Notes: generated by a model not told the origin, from the sequence alone. A DNA stretch of 5,565 bases from Actinomycetes bacterium (GCA_023437285.1 JAEZGP010000192.1:1-5565), one strand, 5' to 3'; counted from the stretch's first letter, positions 1-5,290 are shown. A program made the numbers and translations.

Positions 1-182
1 GCCTCCTGCTGGGCCATGCAGGTGCCGCCGATGATGTTGTCGTCGGCGTCGAAGACGCAGCCCTCCCGGACGGTGGTGTCCAGCCCGTCCGGGCTCGCCG
101 CGGCGAAGCTGCTGACCACGCCGGCGCGCAGCAGGGCGACCAGGAGACCGCCCGCGAGGAACCAACCGAGTCGCCTGTTCAC
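1..182 (-). CDS. PDGLE-domain protein, CbiN-like partner of CbiM (partial, 3' end off window)
   Basis: Reading from a GTG at 182, the first 60 codons are present and the gene continues past the left edge. The product has a basic start (NRR), one hydrophobic segment at about residues 5-28, then ASPDGLD at residues 29-35. PDGL(E/D) just outside a membrane segment is the hallmark of the PDGLE domain, the small membrane component that accompanies CbiM in nickel/cobalt ECF transporters and replaces or resembles CbiN. Two cysteines (42 and 55) flank an acidic stretch. The GTG overlaps the cbiM stop in a four-base GTGA (179-182), so the two are very probably translationally coupled. The T component (CbiQ) and ATPase (CbiO) would be expected next, beyond the window. 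Arg19 lies inside the predicted membrane segment, which is unusual. Confidence 0.82.
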   Translation of the reverse strand, partial: MNRRLGWFLAGGLLVALLRAGVVSSFAAASPDGLDTTVREGCVFDADDNIIGGTCMAQQE

Positions 183-898
183 GCGACACCTCCCAGGGCA
201 GGCACGGTGGCCGGAGTGCTCTCGGCGGGGCGGCGGAAGCGGCGTAGCGCGAACACCAGGTCGGGCCGGACCCGGGCGACCGTGGCCACGGTCGTGGCGG
301 TGTTCAGGCCCTCGCCGATGCCGATGAGCACGTGCACGCCGGCCATCGTCGCCGAGACCGTCGTCAGCGACAGCTCCGTCGTGCCGCCCAGCCAGTACTG
401 CAGGACGAAGCCCTGCGACGCGGCGACCACGCTGATCACGGAGGCCGCGAAGCCGGTGATGGCCAGACCGACCGGGGTACGCGGCAGCACCCGCAGCAGG
501 CCGGCCACGAGCAGGTAGCCCGCCGCCGTCCCGAGAAGCGCCATGTTCGTGATGTTGAGCCCCAGGGCGGTCAGACCGCCGTCGGCGAACAACAGGCACT
601 GGACGATGAGCACGGTCGACACGCACAGCGCGCCGACCCAGGGGCCAACGAGAATGGCCGCGAGCACCCCACCCAGCAGGTGGCCGGAGACGCCCGGTAG
701 CACCTGGAAGTTCAGCATCTGCACGGCGAAGATGAACGCCGCCACGAGGCCCGCCATCGGGGCGAGCCGGTCGTCCAGGTCTGCTCGACCGCGGACGACG
801 CACACGACGAGCGCGACCACCGCGATGCCCGCGAAGAGCGCGGACACCGGTGCGTCAACGATGCCGTTGGCGATGTGCAACGCCAATACGTCACTCAT
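179..898 (-). CDS. cbiM: CbiM/NikM-type nickel/cobalt ECF transporter membrane component
   Basis: The 239-aa protein has about six hydrophobic segments (roughly residues 14-36, 45-66, 75-107, 116-138, 144-170, 174-196). It carries CbiM family motifs: HIANG near the N-terminus, FIFAVQMLNF (55-64), SGHLLGG (71-77), GLNITNMALLG and IGIGEG near the C-terminus. CbiM/NikM is the substrate-capturing S component that binds Ni2+ or Co2+ outside the cell and works with a CbiN/PDGLE protein, CbiQ and the CbiO ATPase. The start chosen is the ATG at 896-898, preceded by a purine-rich GGGGAGGGG. This puts the metal-binding His at position 8, whereas the family usually begins Met-His. A TTG codon at 878-880 directly precedes that His. 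The Nur-like box upstream and the absence of room for a B12 riboswitch suggest nickel as substrate. The choice of metal is inference. Confidence 0.9.
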   Translation of the reverse strand: MSDVLALHIANGIVDAPVSALFAGIAVVALVVCVVRGRADLDDRLAPMAGLVAAFIFAVQMLNFQVLPGVSGHLLGGVLAAILVGPWVGALCVSTVLIVQCLLFADGGLTALGLNITNMALLGTAAGYLLVAGLLRVLPRTPVGLAITGFAASVISVVAASQGFVLQYWLGGTTELSLTTVSATMAGVHVLIGIGEGLNTATTVATVARVRPDLVFALRRFRRPAESTPATVPALGGVA

Positions 899-910
899 GA
901 CCCCTCCCCG

Positions 911-940
911 GGTCGCCGTCCGGCGACCTCGCCATCGAGG
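911..940 (-). other. Two abutting hairpins in the cbiM 5' leader
   Basis: On the minus strand the predicted leader (about 945 to 899) holds CCTCG-ATGG-CGAGG (940-927), followed by GGTCGCCG-GA-CGGCGACC (928-911), a perfect 8-bp inverted repeat. The two share bases 927-928, so both cannot be fully paired at once. The second stem ends two bases before the CCCGGGGAGGGG Shine-Dalgarno region. No larger riboswitch fold fits between the predicted transcription start and the ATG. The hairpins could tune initiation, or may simply reflect high GC. Confidence 0.4.
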
Positions 941-951
941 CCGTTTGGACC

Positions 952-980
952 AGCATATTGTTTAGTAGTTGTTACTGCAA
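952..980 (-). promoter_or_regulatory. Predicted cbiM promoter (-35 and -10)
   Basis: On the minus strand TTGCAG (980-975) and TATGCT (957-952) are separated by exactly 17 bp, a good fit to a primary-sigma-factor promoter. This would place the transcript start near 945 and leave a leader of roughly 47 nt. The -35 hexamer lies inside the Nur-like box, so a bound repressor would block RNA polymerase. The segment is locally AT-rich in an otherwise GC-rich window. Confidence 0.6.
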
Positions 981-991
981 AGGTCATGCAA
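975..991. promoter_or_regulatory. Nur-like operator upstream of cbiM
   Basis: The 17-bp element CTGCAA-AGGTC-ATGCAA matches the actinomycete Nur box as I recall it (TTGCAA-N5-TTGCAA), with one mismatch per half site and the correct 5-bp spacing. Nur is a Fur-family, nickel-responsive repressor that in Streptomyces coelicolor represses nickel uptake genes and sodF. The site is 77 bp upstream of the cbiM start and covers the predicted -35. A second, better copy precedes the SOD gene, which makes chance less likely. Confidence 0.6.
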
Positions 992-1018
992 TAAGGAAGC
1001 AGGTGTGACGCACGCCCC

Positions 1019-1300
1019 TCAGCTGGCCAGGTACAGGCGGTGCACCTGGGCGAGCACGGCCGCACGGTCGGTGCCCTCGTGGTCGGCGAGGTCGTCGAGC
1101 AGGATGCCGCAGAGTGCGGACATGCCGAACAGCAGTTGCGCGGTCGCGGTGGACGGATCGGTCGCCTGCATCGACTCGTCCACCACGCGCCGCATCGTCG
1201 TGACGAACAACGCCGGGTCATCCTCCGATGCCGCGTAGGCCGTGGCCAGTTCCAGCGCCGGCGGCAGGACCGTGGCGAGGAACTCTTCCCGGGCCGCCAT
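1019..1300 (-). CDS. Unrecognised 93-aa helical protein coupled to the SOD gene
   Basis: I do not recognise this protein. The ATG at 1298-1300 shares its A with the SOD stop (TGATG), which strongly supports this start and translational coupling. The frame stays open upstream inside the SOD gene, but that extension is Arg-rich and antiparallel to nothing meaningful, so I reject it. The 93-residue product is rich in Ala, Leu and acidic residues. It looks all-helical, with a mildly hydrophobic patch (TAQLLFGMSALCGILL, about 53-68) containing a single Cys, and ends in a basic/aliphatic helix. There is no signal peptide, clear transmembrane segment or metal-binding cluster. Position suggests co-expression with the SOD under nickel limitation, but function is unknown. 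Confidence 0.75.
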   Translation of the reverse strand: MAAREEFLATVLPPALELATAYAASEDDPALFVTTMRRVVDESMQATDPSTATAQLLFGMSALCGILLDDLADHEGTDRAAVLAQVHRLYLAS

Positions 1301-1917
1301 CAGCCGGCCGGCCCCGCGGCAGCTTTCGCGGCCGCGTAGCGGGCGGCCACGTCGGGCCAGTTGACGACCTCCCACATGGCCTTGACGAAGTCGGGCCGCA
1401 CGTTGCGGTACTGCAGGTAGTACGCGTGCTCCCAGGCGTCGAACGCGAGCAGCGGAACCGACCCCTGGGCCACGTTCCCGTGATGGTCGTAGACCTGCTC
1501 CACGAGCAGCCGTCCGGAGCTCGGCTCGAAGGACAGCACGCCCCAGCCCGAGCCCTGCACGAGCGTGGTAGCGGCCGACAGCTGCCCGTGGAAGGCCTCG
1601 AACGACCCGAAGAACTCCGTGATGGCGTCAGCGAGGTCGCCGTCGGGGCGCTCGCCGCCGTCGGGGGACATGTTCTGCCAGTACAGCGAGTGCAGGATGT
1701 GGCCGGAGAGGTTGAAGGCGAGCGTCTTCTCCAGGCCCACGATGCCACCGAAGTCGCCCTTGTCGCGGGCCTCCGCGATCTTCTCAAGGGTGTCGTTCGC
1801 GCCCTTGACGTACGCCGCGTGGTGCTTGTCGTGGTGCAGTTCCAGGATCTGGCCGTTGATGTGCGGCTCCAGGGCGGCGTAGTCGTAGGGCAGGTCCGGC
1901 AGCGTGTACAGGCTCAC
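1300..1917 (-). CDS. sodF: Superoxide dismutase, Fe/Mn family (actinobacterial SodF type)
   Basis: The cytoplasmic enzyme converts superoxide to hydrogen peroxide and oxygen. Its 205 aa match the usual family length and the start [18 protein letters not shown] is typical. All four metal ligands are present: His28 (ELHHDKHH), His76 (ILHSLYW), and Asp160 and His164 in the signature DAWEHAYY. Second-shell His145 in VYDHHGN resembles the His found at that site in mycobacterial and Streptomyces Fe-SODs, rather than the Gln of classic Mn enzymes. Metal choice cannot be settled from sequence. The GTG start (1915-1917) has AAGGAGA five bases upstream (minus strand). A Nur-like box lies 47 bp upstream, as in Streptomyces sodF. 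The stop overlaps the 93-aa ORF. Similarity to Streptomyces SodF as I remember it is high throughout. Confidence 0.96.
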   Translation of the reverse strand: MSLYTLPDLPYDYAALEPHINGQILELHHDKHHAAYVKGANDTLEKIAEARDKGDFGGIVGLEKTLAFNLSGHILHSLYWQNMSPDGGERPDGDLADAITEFFGSFEAFHGQLSAATTLVQGSGWGVLSFEPSSGRLLVEQVYDHHGNVAQGSVPLLAFDAWEHAYYLQYRNVRPDFVKAMWEVVNWPDVAARYAAAKAAAGPAG

Positions 1918-1963
1918 AACGATCTCCTTGCGGTACGTGGCACATCTTGCATCACATTAGCTG

Positions 1964-1980
1964 TTGCAAGCTTATGGCAA
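1964..1980. promoter_or_regulatory. Nur-like operator upstream of sodF
   Basis: TTGCAA-GCTTA-TGGCAA differs from the recalled Nur consensus TTGCAA-N5-TTGCAA at one base only. On the minus strand TTGCCA (1980-1975) could act as a -35, with TAATGT (1959-1954) as a -10 over a short 15-bp spacer, so the box would overlay the core promoter. A further half-site-like TTGCAT lies at 1947-1952, exactly 17 bp from the TTGCAA. Nickel-loaded Nur would repress the SOD gene, as known for sodF in Streptomyces. The operator call is inference from pattern and gene context. Confidence 0.65.
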
Positions 1981-2006
1981 TAGATGCCGCAGCCGGTGAA
2001 GATCTT

Positions 2007-2034
2007 GGCGGCGTCGGTGGAGGTCGACGCCGCC
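2007..2034. repeat. Perfect 10-bp inverted repeat with 8-bp loop
   Basis: GGCGGCGTCG (2007-2016) and CGACGCCGCC (2025-2034) are exact reverse complements around GTGGAGGT. As RNA this would be a very stable hairpin on either strand. It lies upstream of both divergent genes, so it is not a terminator for either as they now stand. It may insulate the two promoters, or be left from a rearranged gene end. Confidence 0.5.
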
Positions 2035-2228
2035 TCATAACGGAAATTTGCGAAAAGGTTTTCTTGCGACGTAATCGCAGCTCAAGCCGCATCACCCGAA
2101 GCGCGCTGAGGCGCACCTCTTGAGTGTTGCGAAACAGTCTGGCAACGTCTTCGGACGTCGACGTGAGTCACTTCGTCGAGCCCGTCCACCCGCGAACACT
2201 CGGAAACGGAGCTGCGGCGCGCGGCTGC

Positions 2229-2244
2229 ATGTTAACGCTCACAT
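2229..2244. promoter_or_regulatory. LacI-family-type operator before the arabinosidase gene
   Basis: ATGTTAACGCTCACAT is an imperfect 16-bp palindrome with a central CG, of the form ATGTNANCGNTNACAT. CG-centred palindromes of this shape are typical operators of LacI-family sugar regulators, and in actinomycetes they commonly precede secreted glycoside hydrolase genes. The site is 38 bp upstream of the GTG, between any plausible promoter and the ribosome binding site, a sensible place for repression in the absence of inducing sugar. No regulator gene is in the window. Confidence 0.55.
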
Positions 2245-2269
2245 CGACCTCTATGTATGACATCGAGTC

Positions 2270-2275
2270 AGGAGG
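2270..2275 (+). promoter_or_regulatory. Shine-Dalgarno that fixes the arabinosidase start
   Basis: AGGAGG lies seven bases before the GTG at 2283-2285. The reading frame is open upstream to 2124 and beyond, but the extra 53 codons lack a ribosome binding site, run through the LacI-type operator and would bury the Tat signal peptide. The GTG is therefore the start. Confidence 0.9.
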
Positions 2276-2282
2276 ACCTCCC

Positions 2283-5030
2283 GTGCAAAGCCCGTCCCTG
2301 AGCCGCCGCGGCCTGCTGAAATCAGCGGGCGTCGCGGCCGCCGCCGGCGCCGTAGGCGGCACCGTCATCGGTCCACCGGCCGCCGGGGCCGCCGTCGCCC
2401 CGGCCCGACCCGACATCGGTGCGGGCGCCTACGCGTTCGACCTCGGCCAGGTCACCCTCACGTCGAGCCGCTGGTTGGACAACCAGAACCGGACGCTGTC
2501 CTACCTGCGGTTCGTCGACGTCAACCGGCTGCTCTACAACTTCCGCGCCAACCACCGCCTGTCCACCGGCGGCGCCGCGACCAACGGAGGGTGGGACGCA
2601 CCGAACTTCCCCTTCCGTACGCACATGCAGGGGCACTTCCTCACCGCCTGGGCACACGCGTGGGCCGTGCTCGGCGACACGACGTGCCGGGATAAGGCCA
2701 ACACGATGGTGGCCGAGCTGGCGAAGTGCCAGGCGAATAACTCGGCGGCCGGGTTCGCCGCCGGCTACCTGTCGGGATTCCCCGAGTCGGACTTCAATGC
2801 GCTGGAGGCGCGCACGCTCAGCAACGGCAACGTGCCGTATTACTGCATCCACAAGACCCTCGCGGGCCTGCTGGACGTGTGGCGCTACATCGGCAACACG
2901 CAGGCGCGCGATGTCATGCTGGCGCTCGCCGGCTGGGTCGACACCCGTACGGCGCGGCTGAGTTCGACCCAGATGCAGAACATGCTGGGCACCGAGTTCG
3001 GCGGCATGAACGAGGTTCTCACCGACATCTACCAGATGACCGGCACGACGCGCTGGCTCACGGCAGCGCAGCGGTTCGACCACGCGGCCGTGTTCAACCC
3101 GCTGGCGTCCAATCAGGACCAGCTCAACGGGCTGCACGCCAACACCCAGGTGCCCAAGTGGGTCGGCGCGGCGCGGGAGTACAAGGCGACCGGGACGACC
3201 CGCTACCGCGACATCGCGGTCAACGCCTGGAACATGACCGTCAACGCGCACACCTACGCGATCGGCGGCAACAGCCAGGCCGAACACTTCCGGGCGCCCA
3301 ACGCGATCGCCGGGTACCTGGCCAACGACACGTGCGAGCACTGCAACACGTACAACATGTTGAAGTTGACCCGCGAACTGTGGCTGCTCTACCCGAACAA
3401 CGCGGCCTACTTCGACTTCTACGAGCGGGCGCTGTTCAACCACATCATCGGCGCGCAGAACCCCGCCGACAGCCACGGCCACATCACGTACTTCACCCCG
3501 CTGCGGCCGGGCGGGCGGCGGGGCGTCGGACCGGCCTGGGGTGGCGGCACGTGGAGCACCGACTACAACAGCTTCTGGTGCTGCCAGGGCACGGGCATCG
3601 AGATCAATACGAAGCTGATGGACTCGATCTACTTCTACGACGGCACGACGCTGACGGTGAACCTGTACCTGCCTTCCGTGCTGAACTGGTCCCAGCGCGG
3701 CATCACGGTCACCCAGTCCACGACGTACCCGGTCAGCGACACCACGACGCTGACCGTCACGGGCAACGTCAGCGGCTCGTGGTCGATGCGGTTCCGCGTC
3801 CCCGCCTGGGCCGCCGGCGCCACGATCAGCGTCAACGGGGTGGCCCAGGACGTCACCGCGACGCCGGGCTCCTACGCGACCCTCACCCGGTCGTGGGCCT
3901 CCGGCGACACGGTCACGGTCCGGCTGCCGATGGCCGTGGCGCTCAAGGCCGCCAACGACAACGCCAACGTCGTCGCCGTCACGTACGGGCCTGTCGTCCT
4001 GTCGGGCAACTACGGCAACACGACGCTGTCGTCGCTGCCGTCGCTGAGCACGTCGACGGTGACCCGGACGGGCACCTCGTCGCTCGCCTTCACGGCCACC
4101 GCCAACGGGTCCACGGTGAACCTCGGCCCGTTCTACGACGCGCAGGGGCACAACTACACCGTCTACTGGAACGCCAGCGGCGGGGGGAGTACGGGCGGCA
4201 ACGCCAGCTTCCGGCTCGTCAACGCGGCGTCCGGCCTCGTGCTCGGCATCCAGAACATGTCGACCGCCGACGGCGGCCTCGCGTTGCAGTGGGCCGACAG
4301 CGGCACGGCCGACCACGACTGGGAACTCATCGTCGACGGCTCGGCCGTGCGCCTGCGCAACGTCAACAGCGGCAAGGTCCTCGGCGTGGAGAACATGTCC
4401 ACCGCCGACAACGCCCGCGTGTTGCAGTGGGCCGACAACGGCACCGCCGACCACCGCTGGACGCTCGTCGACGTCGGCGACGGTTCGCACAAGCTGCGTA
4501 ATGTCCACACGGGCAAGCTGCTGGCCATCCTCAACGGCTCCACCGCGCAGGGCGCGCAGGCCGTGCAGGACCCGGACAACGGGTCGCTGGACAACCAGTG
4601 GCGGTTCCTGCCCAACGGCGCGCGGCGGATCCAGAACCTCAACAGCGGCCTGGTCCTCGGCGTGCAGAACATGTCGACCGCCGACGGCGGGCTGGTCATC
4701 CAGTGGAACAGCACGGGTACGGCCGACCACTTCTGGACCGCGATCGTCGACTCGGGCGGTTACCTGCGGTTCCGCAACTCCAATAGCGGCAAGGTGCTCG
4801 CCGTGGAGAACGCCGGTACGGCCAACGGGTCGCGGATCGTCCAGTGGGCCGACGACGGCAGCAACGACAACCGCTGGCGGCTGCGCTACGGCGCCAACGG
4901 GTACTTCCGCATCCAGTGCGCCGCGGGCGGCCGGGTGCTGGGCGTGTCCGGCGCGTCCACCACGCAGGGCGCCCAGGTGCTGCTCTGGGACGACAACGGC
5001 ACCAACGACCACCTGTGGCGGTTCGTCTAG
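2283..5030 (+). CDS. Tat-secreted GH127/GH146-type beta-L-arabinofuranosidase with two ricin-type carbohydrate-binding modules
   Basis: This 915-aa secreted enzyme likely removes beta-L-arabinofuranose from plant glycans or glycoproteins. Residues 1-40 are a Tat signal: SRRGLLK at 7-13, an Ala/Gly-rich hydrophobic stretch, then AGAAVAPA as the likely cleavage region. Residues about 50-455 form the former DUF1680 alpha-toroid domain. By comparison with Bifidobacterium HypBA1, the zinc/catalytic set is Glu334 (acid/base, AEHF), Glu352 and Cys354 (CEHCNTYNMLKL), and Cys433-Cys434 (FWCCQGTG), with Cys433 the probable nucleophile. CNTYNMLKL and WCC-GTG look closer to GH146 than GH127, but I cannot assign the family firmly. 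Beta-sandwich sequence (FRVPAWA, SVNG) follows to about 630, then a GGGSTGG linker and six 42-residue ricin-type repeats (642-915). Tat export suits a Zn-cysteine enzyme folded before secretion. It appears monocistronic. Confidence 0.93.
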   Translation: MQSPSLSRRGLLKSAGVAAAAGAVGGTVIGPPAAGAAVAPARPDIGAGAYAFDLGQVTLTSSRWLDNQNRTLSYLRFVDVNRLLYNFRANHRLSTGGAATNGGWDAPNFPFRTHMQGHFLTAWAHAWAVLGDTTCRDKANTMVAELAKCQANNSAAGFAAGYLSGFPESDFNALEARTLSNGNVPYYCIHKTLAGLLDVWRYIGNTQARDVMLALAGWVDTRTARLSSTQMQNMLGTEFGGMNEVLTDIYQMTGTTRWLTAAQRFDHAAVFNPLASNQDQLNGLHANTQVPKWVGAAREYKATGTTRYRDIAVNAWNMTVNAHTYAIGGNSQAEHFRAPNAIAGYLANDTCEHCNTYNMLKLTRELWLLYPNNAAYFDFYERALFNHIIGAQNPADSHGHITYFTPLRPGGRRGVGPAWGGGTWSTDYNSFWCCQGTGIEINTKLMDSIYFYDGTTLTVNLYLPSVLNWSQRGITVTQSTTYPVSDTTTLTVTGNVSGSWSMRFRVPAWAAGATISVNGVAQDVTATPGSYATLTRSWASGDTVTVRLPMAVALKAANDNANVVAVTYGPVVLSGNYGNTTLSSLPSLSTSTVTRTGTSSLAFTATANGSTVNLGPFYDAQGHNYTVYWNASGGGSTGGNASFRLVNAASGLVLGIQNMSTADGGLALQWADSGTADHDWELIVDGSAVRLRNVNSGKVLGVENMSTADNARVLQWADNGTADHRWTLVDVGDGSHKLRNVHTGKLLAILNGSTAQGAQAVQDPDNGSLDNQWRFLPNGARRIQNLNSGLVLGVQNMSTADGGLVIQWNSTGTADHFWTAIVDSGGYLRFRNSNSGKVLAVENAGTANGSRIVQWADDGSNDNRWRLRYGANGYFRIQCAAGGRVLGVSGASTTQGAQVLLWDDNGTNDHLWRFV
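4206..5027 (+). repeat. Six ricin-type repeats (two beta-trefoils) encoded at the 3' end
   Basis: Repeats begin near residues 642, 688, 735, 780, 827 and 874. Most contain NxxSGxVLGVxNMSTA, then QW, then a DHxW or DNxW end. Repeats 1-3 and 4-6 each make one beta-trefoil; the register between them is 138 residues. A 26-bp stretch is identical at 4251-4276 and 4665-4690 (repeats 1 and 4, 414 bp apart), evidence of duplication of a whole trefoil or recent homogenisation. Repeat 3 has QD where the others have QW, and repeat 6 has LW, so the third lobe of each trefoil is the divergent one. Confidence 0.85.
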
Positions 5031-5043
5031 CCTCCCACCTGGT

Positions 5044-5084
5044 CCGGGCAGGGAGTGCCGTGATTCTGCGGCACCCCTGTCCGG
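5044..5084 (+). terminator. Hairpin terminator after the arabinosidase gene
   Basis: The arms 5044-5060 and 5069-5084 pair as CCGG, one G-T wobble, CAGGG, a single bulged A, then GTGCCG, around the 8-base loop TGATTCTG. The stem has about 16 pairs and starts 14 bases after the stop codon. No T-tract follows, which is normal for actinomycete terminators. Smaller hairpins follow (CGGCCG-TCC-CGGCCG at 5094-5108; ACGAGA-TTC-TCTCGT at 5112-5126) and may reinforce it. Confidence 0.75.
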
Positions 5085-5187
5085 GGCGGCGGGCGGCCGT
5101 CCCGGCCGTTGACGAGATTCTCTCGTGACCGGCGTCGCGGCGTCTGGCCCGTTCTCGACCGACTCGTGTGAGGCGTCGGCGCCATGG

Positions 5188-5216
5188 TTGATCAGATACG
5201 CTTGACCAGTTATGCC
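5188..5216 (+). promoter_or_regulatory. Possible promoter of the transporter unit
   Basis: TTGATC (5188-5193) and TATGCC (5211-5216) are spaced 17 bp apart in a locally AT-richer stretch. A start near 5223 would give a leader of roughly 137 nt before the transporter GTG. TTGATCAG and TTGACCAG are near-identical direct repeats 14 bp apart (5188 and 5202), and ACCAG (5205-5209) pairs with CTGGT (5225-5229), so a regulator site could overlap it. The call rests on weak consensus matches. Confidence 0.35.
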
Positions 5217-5263
5217 GAGAAAGTCTGGTTAGCGTCGTTTGATGCGGTGGCGCTGGAGGACCC

Positions 5264-5290
5264 ATGATCATGCGTCATGCGGGCGGGTGA
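5264..5290 (+). CDS. Eight-codon upstream ORF in the transporter leader
   Basis: An ATG at 5264 follows GGAGGA (5255-5260) with three intervening bases, and encodes MIMRHAGG before TGA (5288-5290). The initiation signals are better than those of the transporter. It could be a leader peptide. It could equally be the broken front end of the small ORF at 5277-5363, since removing one copy of the 7-bp tandem repeat inside it joins the two frames. Its stop lies in the left arm of a long hairpin. Confidence 0.35.
   Translation: MIMRHAGG
5268..5281 (+). repeat. Perfect 7-bp tandem duplication (TCATGCG x2)
   Basis: TCATGCG occurs twice back to back (5268-5274 and 5275-5281). Seven is not a multiple of three, so the number of copies decides which downstream frame is linked to the well-placed ATG at 5264. 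With one copy, that ATG would read a 30-codon ORF ending in the stop that overlaps the transporter start. Confidence 0.85.

Larger units (their letters stand above)
1981..2282. other. Divergent intergenic region between sodF and the arabinosidase gene
   Basis: No convincing gene lies here. From left to right it holds a perfect 10-bp inverted repeat (2007-2034); an AT-rich patch with GAAAA-GG-TTTTC near 2055-2066; an inverted GTTGC-N11-GCAAC pair (2126-2146); the 10-bp palindrome ACGTCGACGT (2155-2164); a LacI-type operator (2229-2244); and the Shine-Dalgarno of the downstream gene. No confident -35/-10 pair is visible for the plus-strand gene. TATGTA (2252-2257) and TATGAC (2256-2261) are possible -10 elements without a good -35. 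Confidence 0.6.

Noticed and set aside
1228..1983. 251-codon plus-strand frame across the SOD and 93-aa genes
   Set aside because: It is antisense to a clear SodF with all four metal ligands; the product is low-complexity and unlike any family.
1984..2040. 18-codon plus-strand ORF next to the sodF promoter
   Set aside because: It has no Shine-Dalgarno, is unlike any known product, and is partly made by the inverted repeat.
2155..2164. Perfect palindrome ACGTCGACGT
   Set aside because: Short CG-rich palindromes are common at this base composition and nothing else supports a function.
2271..2281. Palindrome GGAGG-A-CCTCC containing the Shine-Dalgarno
   Set aside because: A one-base centre cannot form an RNA hairpin loop, and 11-bp symmetry here most likely follows from the Shine-Dalgarno sequence and chance.
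2124..2282. 53-codon upstream extension of the arabinosidase
   Set aside because: There is no ribosome binding site at the earlier GTG/ATG codons. It would place the Tat twin-arginine at residue 61-62, and it overlaps the likely operator.
2879..4501. 540-codon plus-strand frame inside the arabinosidase gene
   Set aside because: It is an out-of-frame Arg/His-rich translation of the same conserved coding sequence, with no start signals.
2322..5012. Very long open frame (about 896 codons) antisense to the arabinosidase gene
   Set aside because: In high-GC genes the frame opposite the third-position-rich strand is often free of stops. The translation is Val/Arg/Gly/His-rich, with no domain and no ribosome binding site, while the plus strand encodes an obvious conserved enzyme.
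4696..5271. 191-codon minus-strand frame over the arabinosidase end and the following intergenic region
   Set aside because: It crosses the terminator and is antisense to the ricin repeats; the Arg-rich product is typical of a shadow frame.
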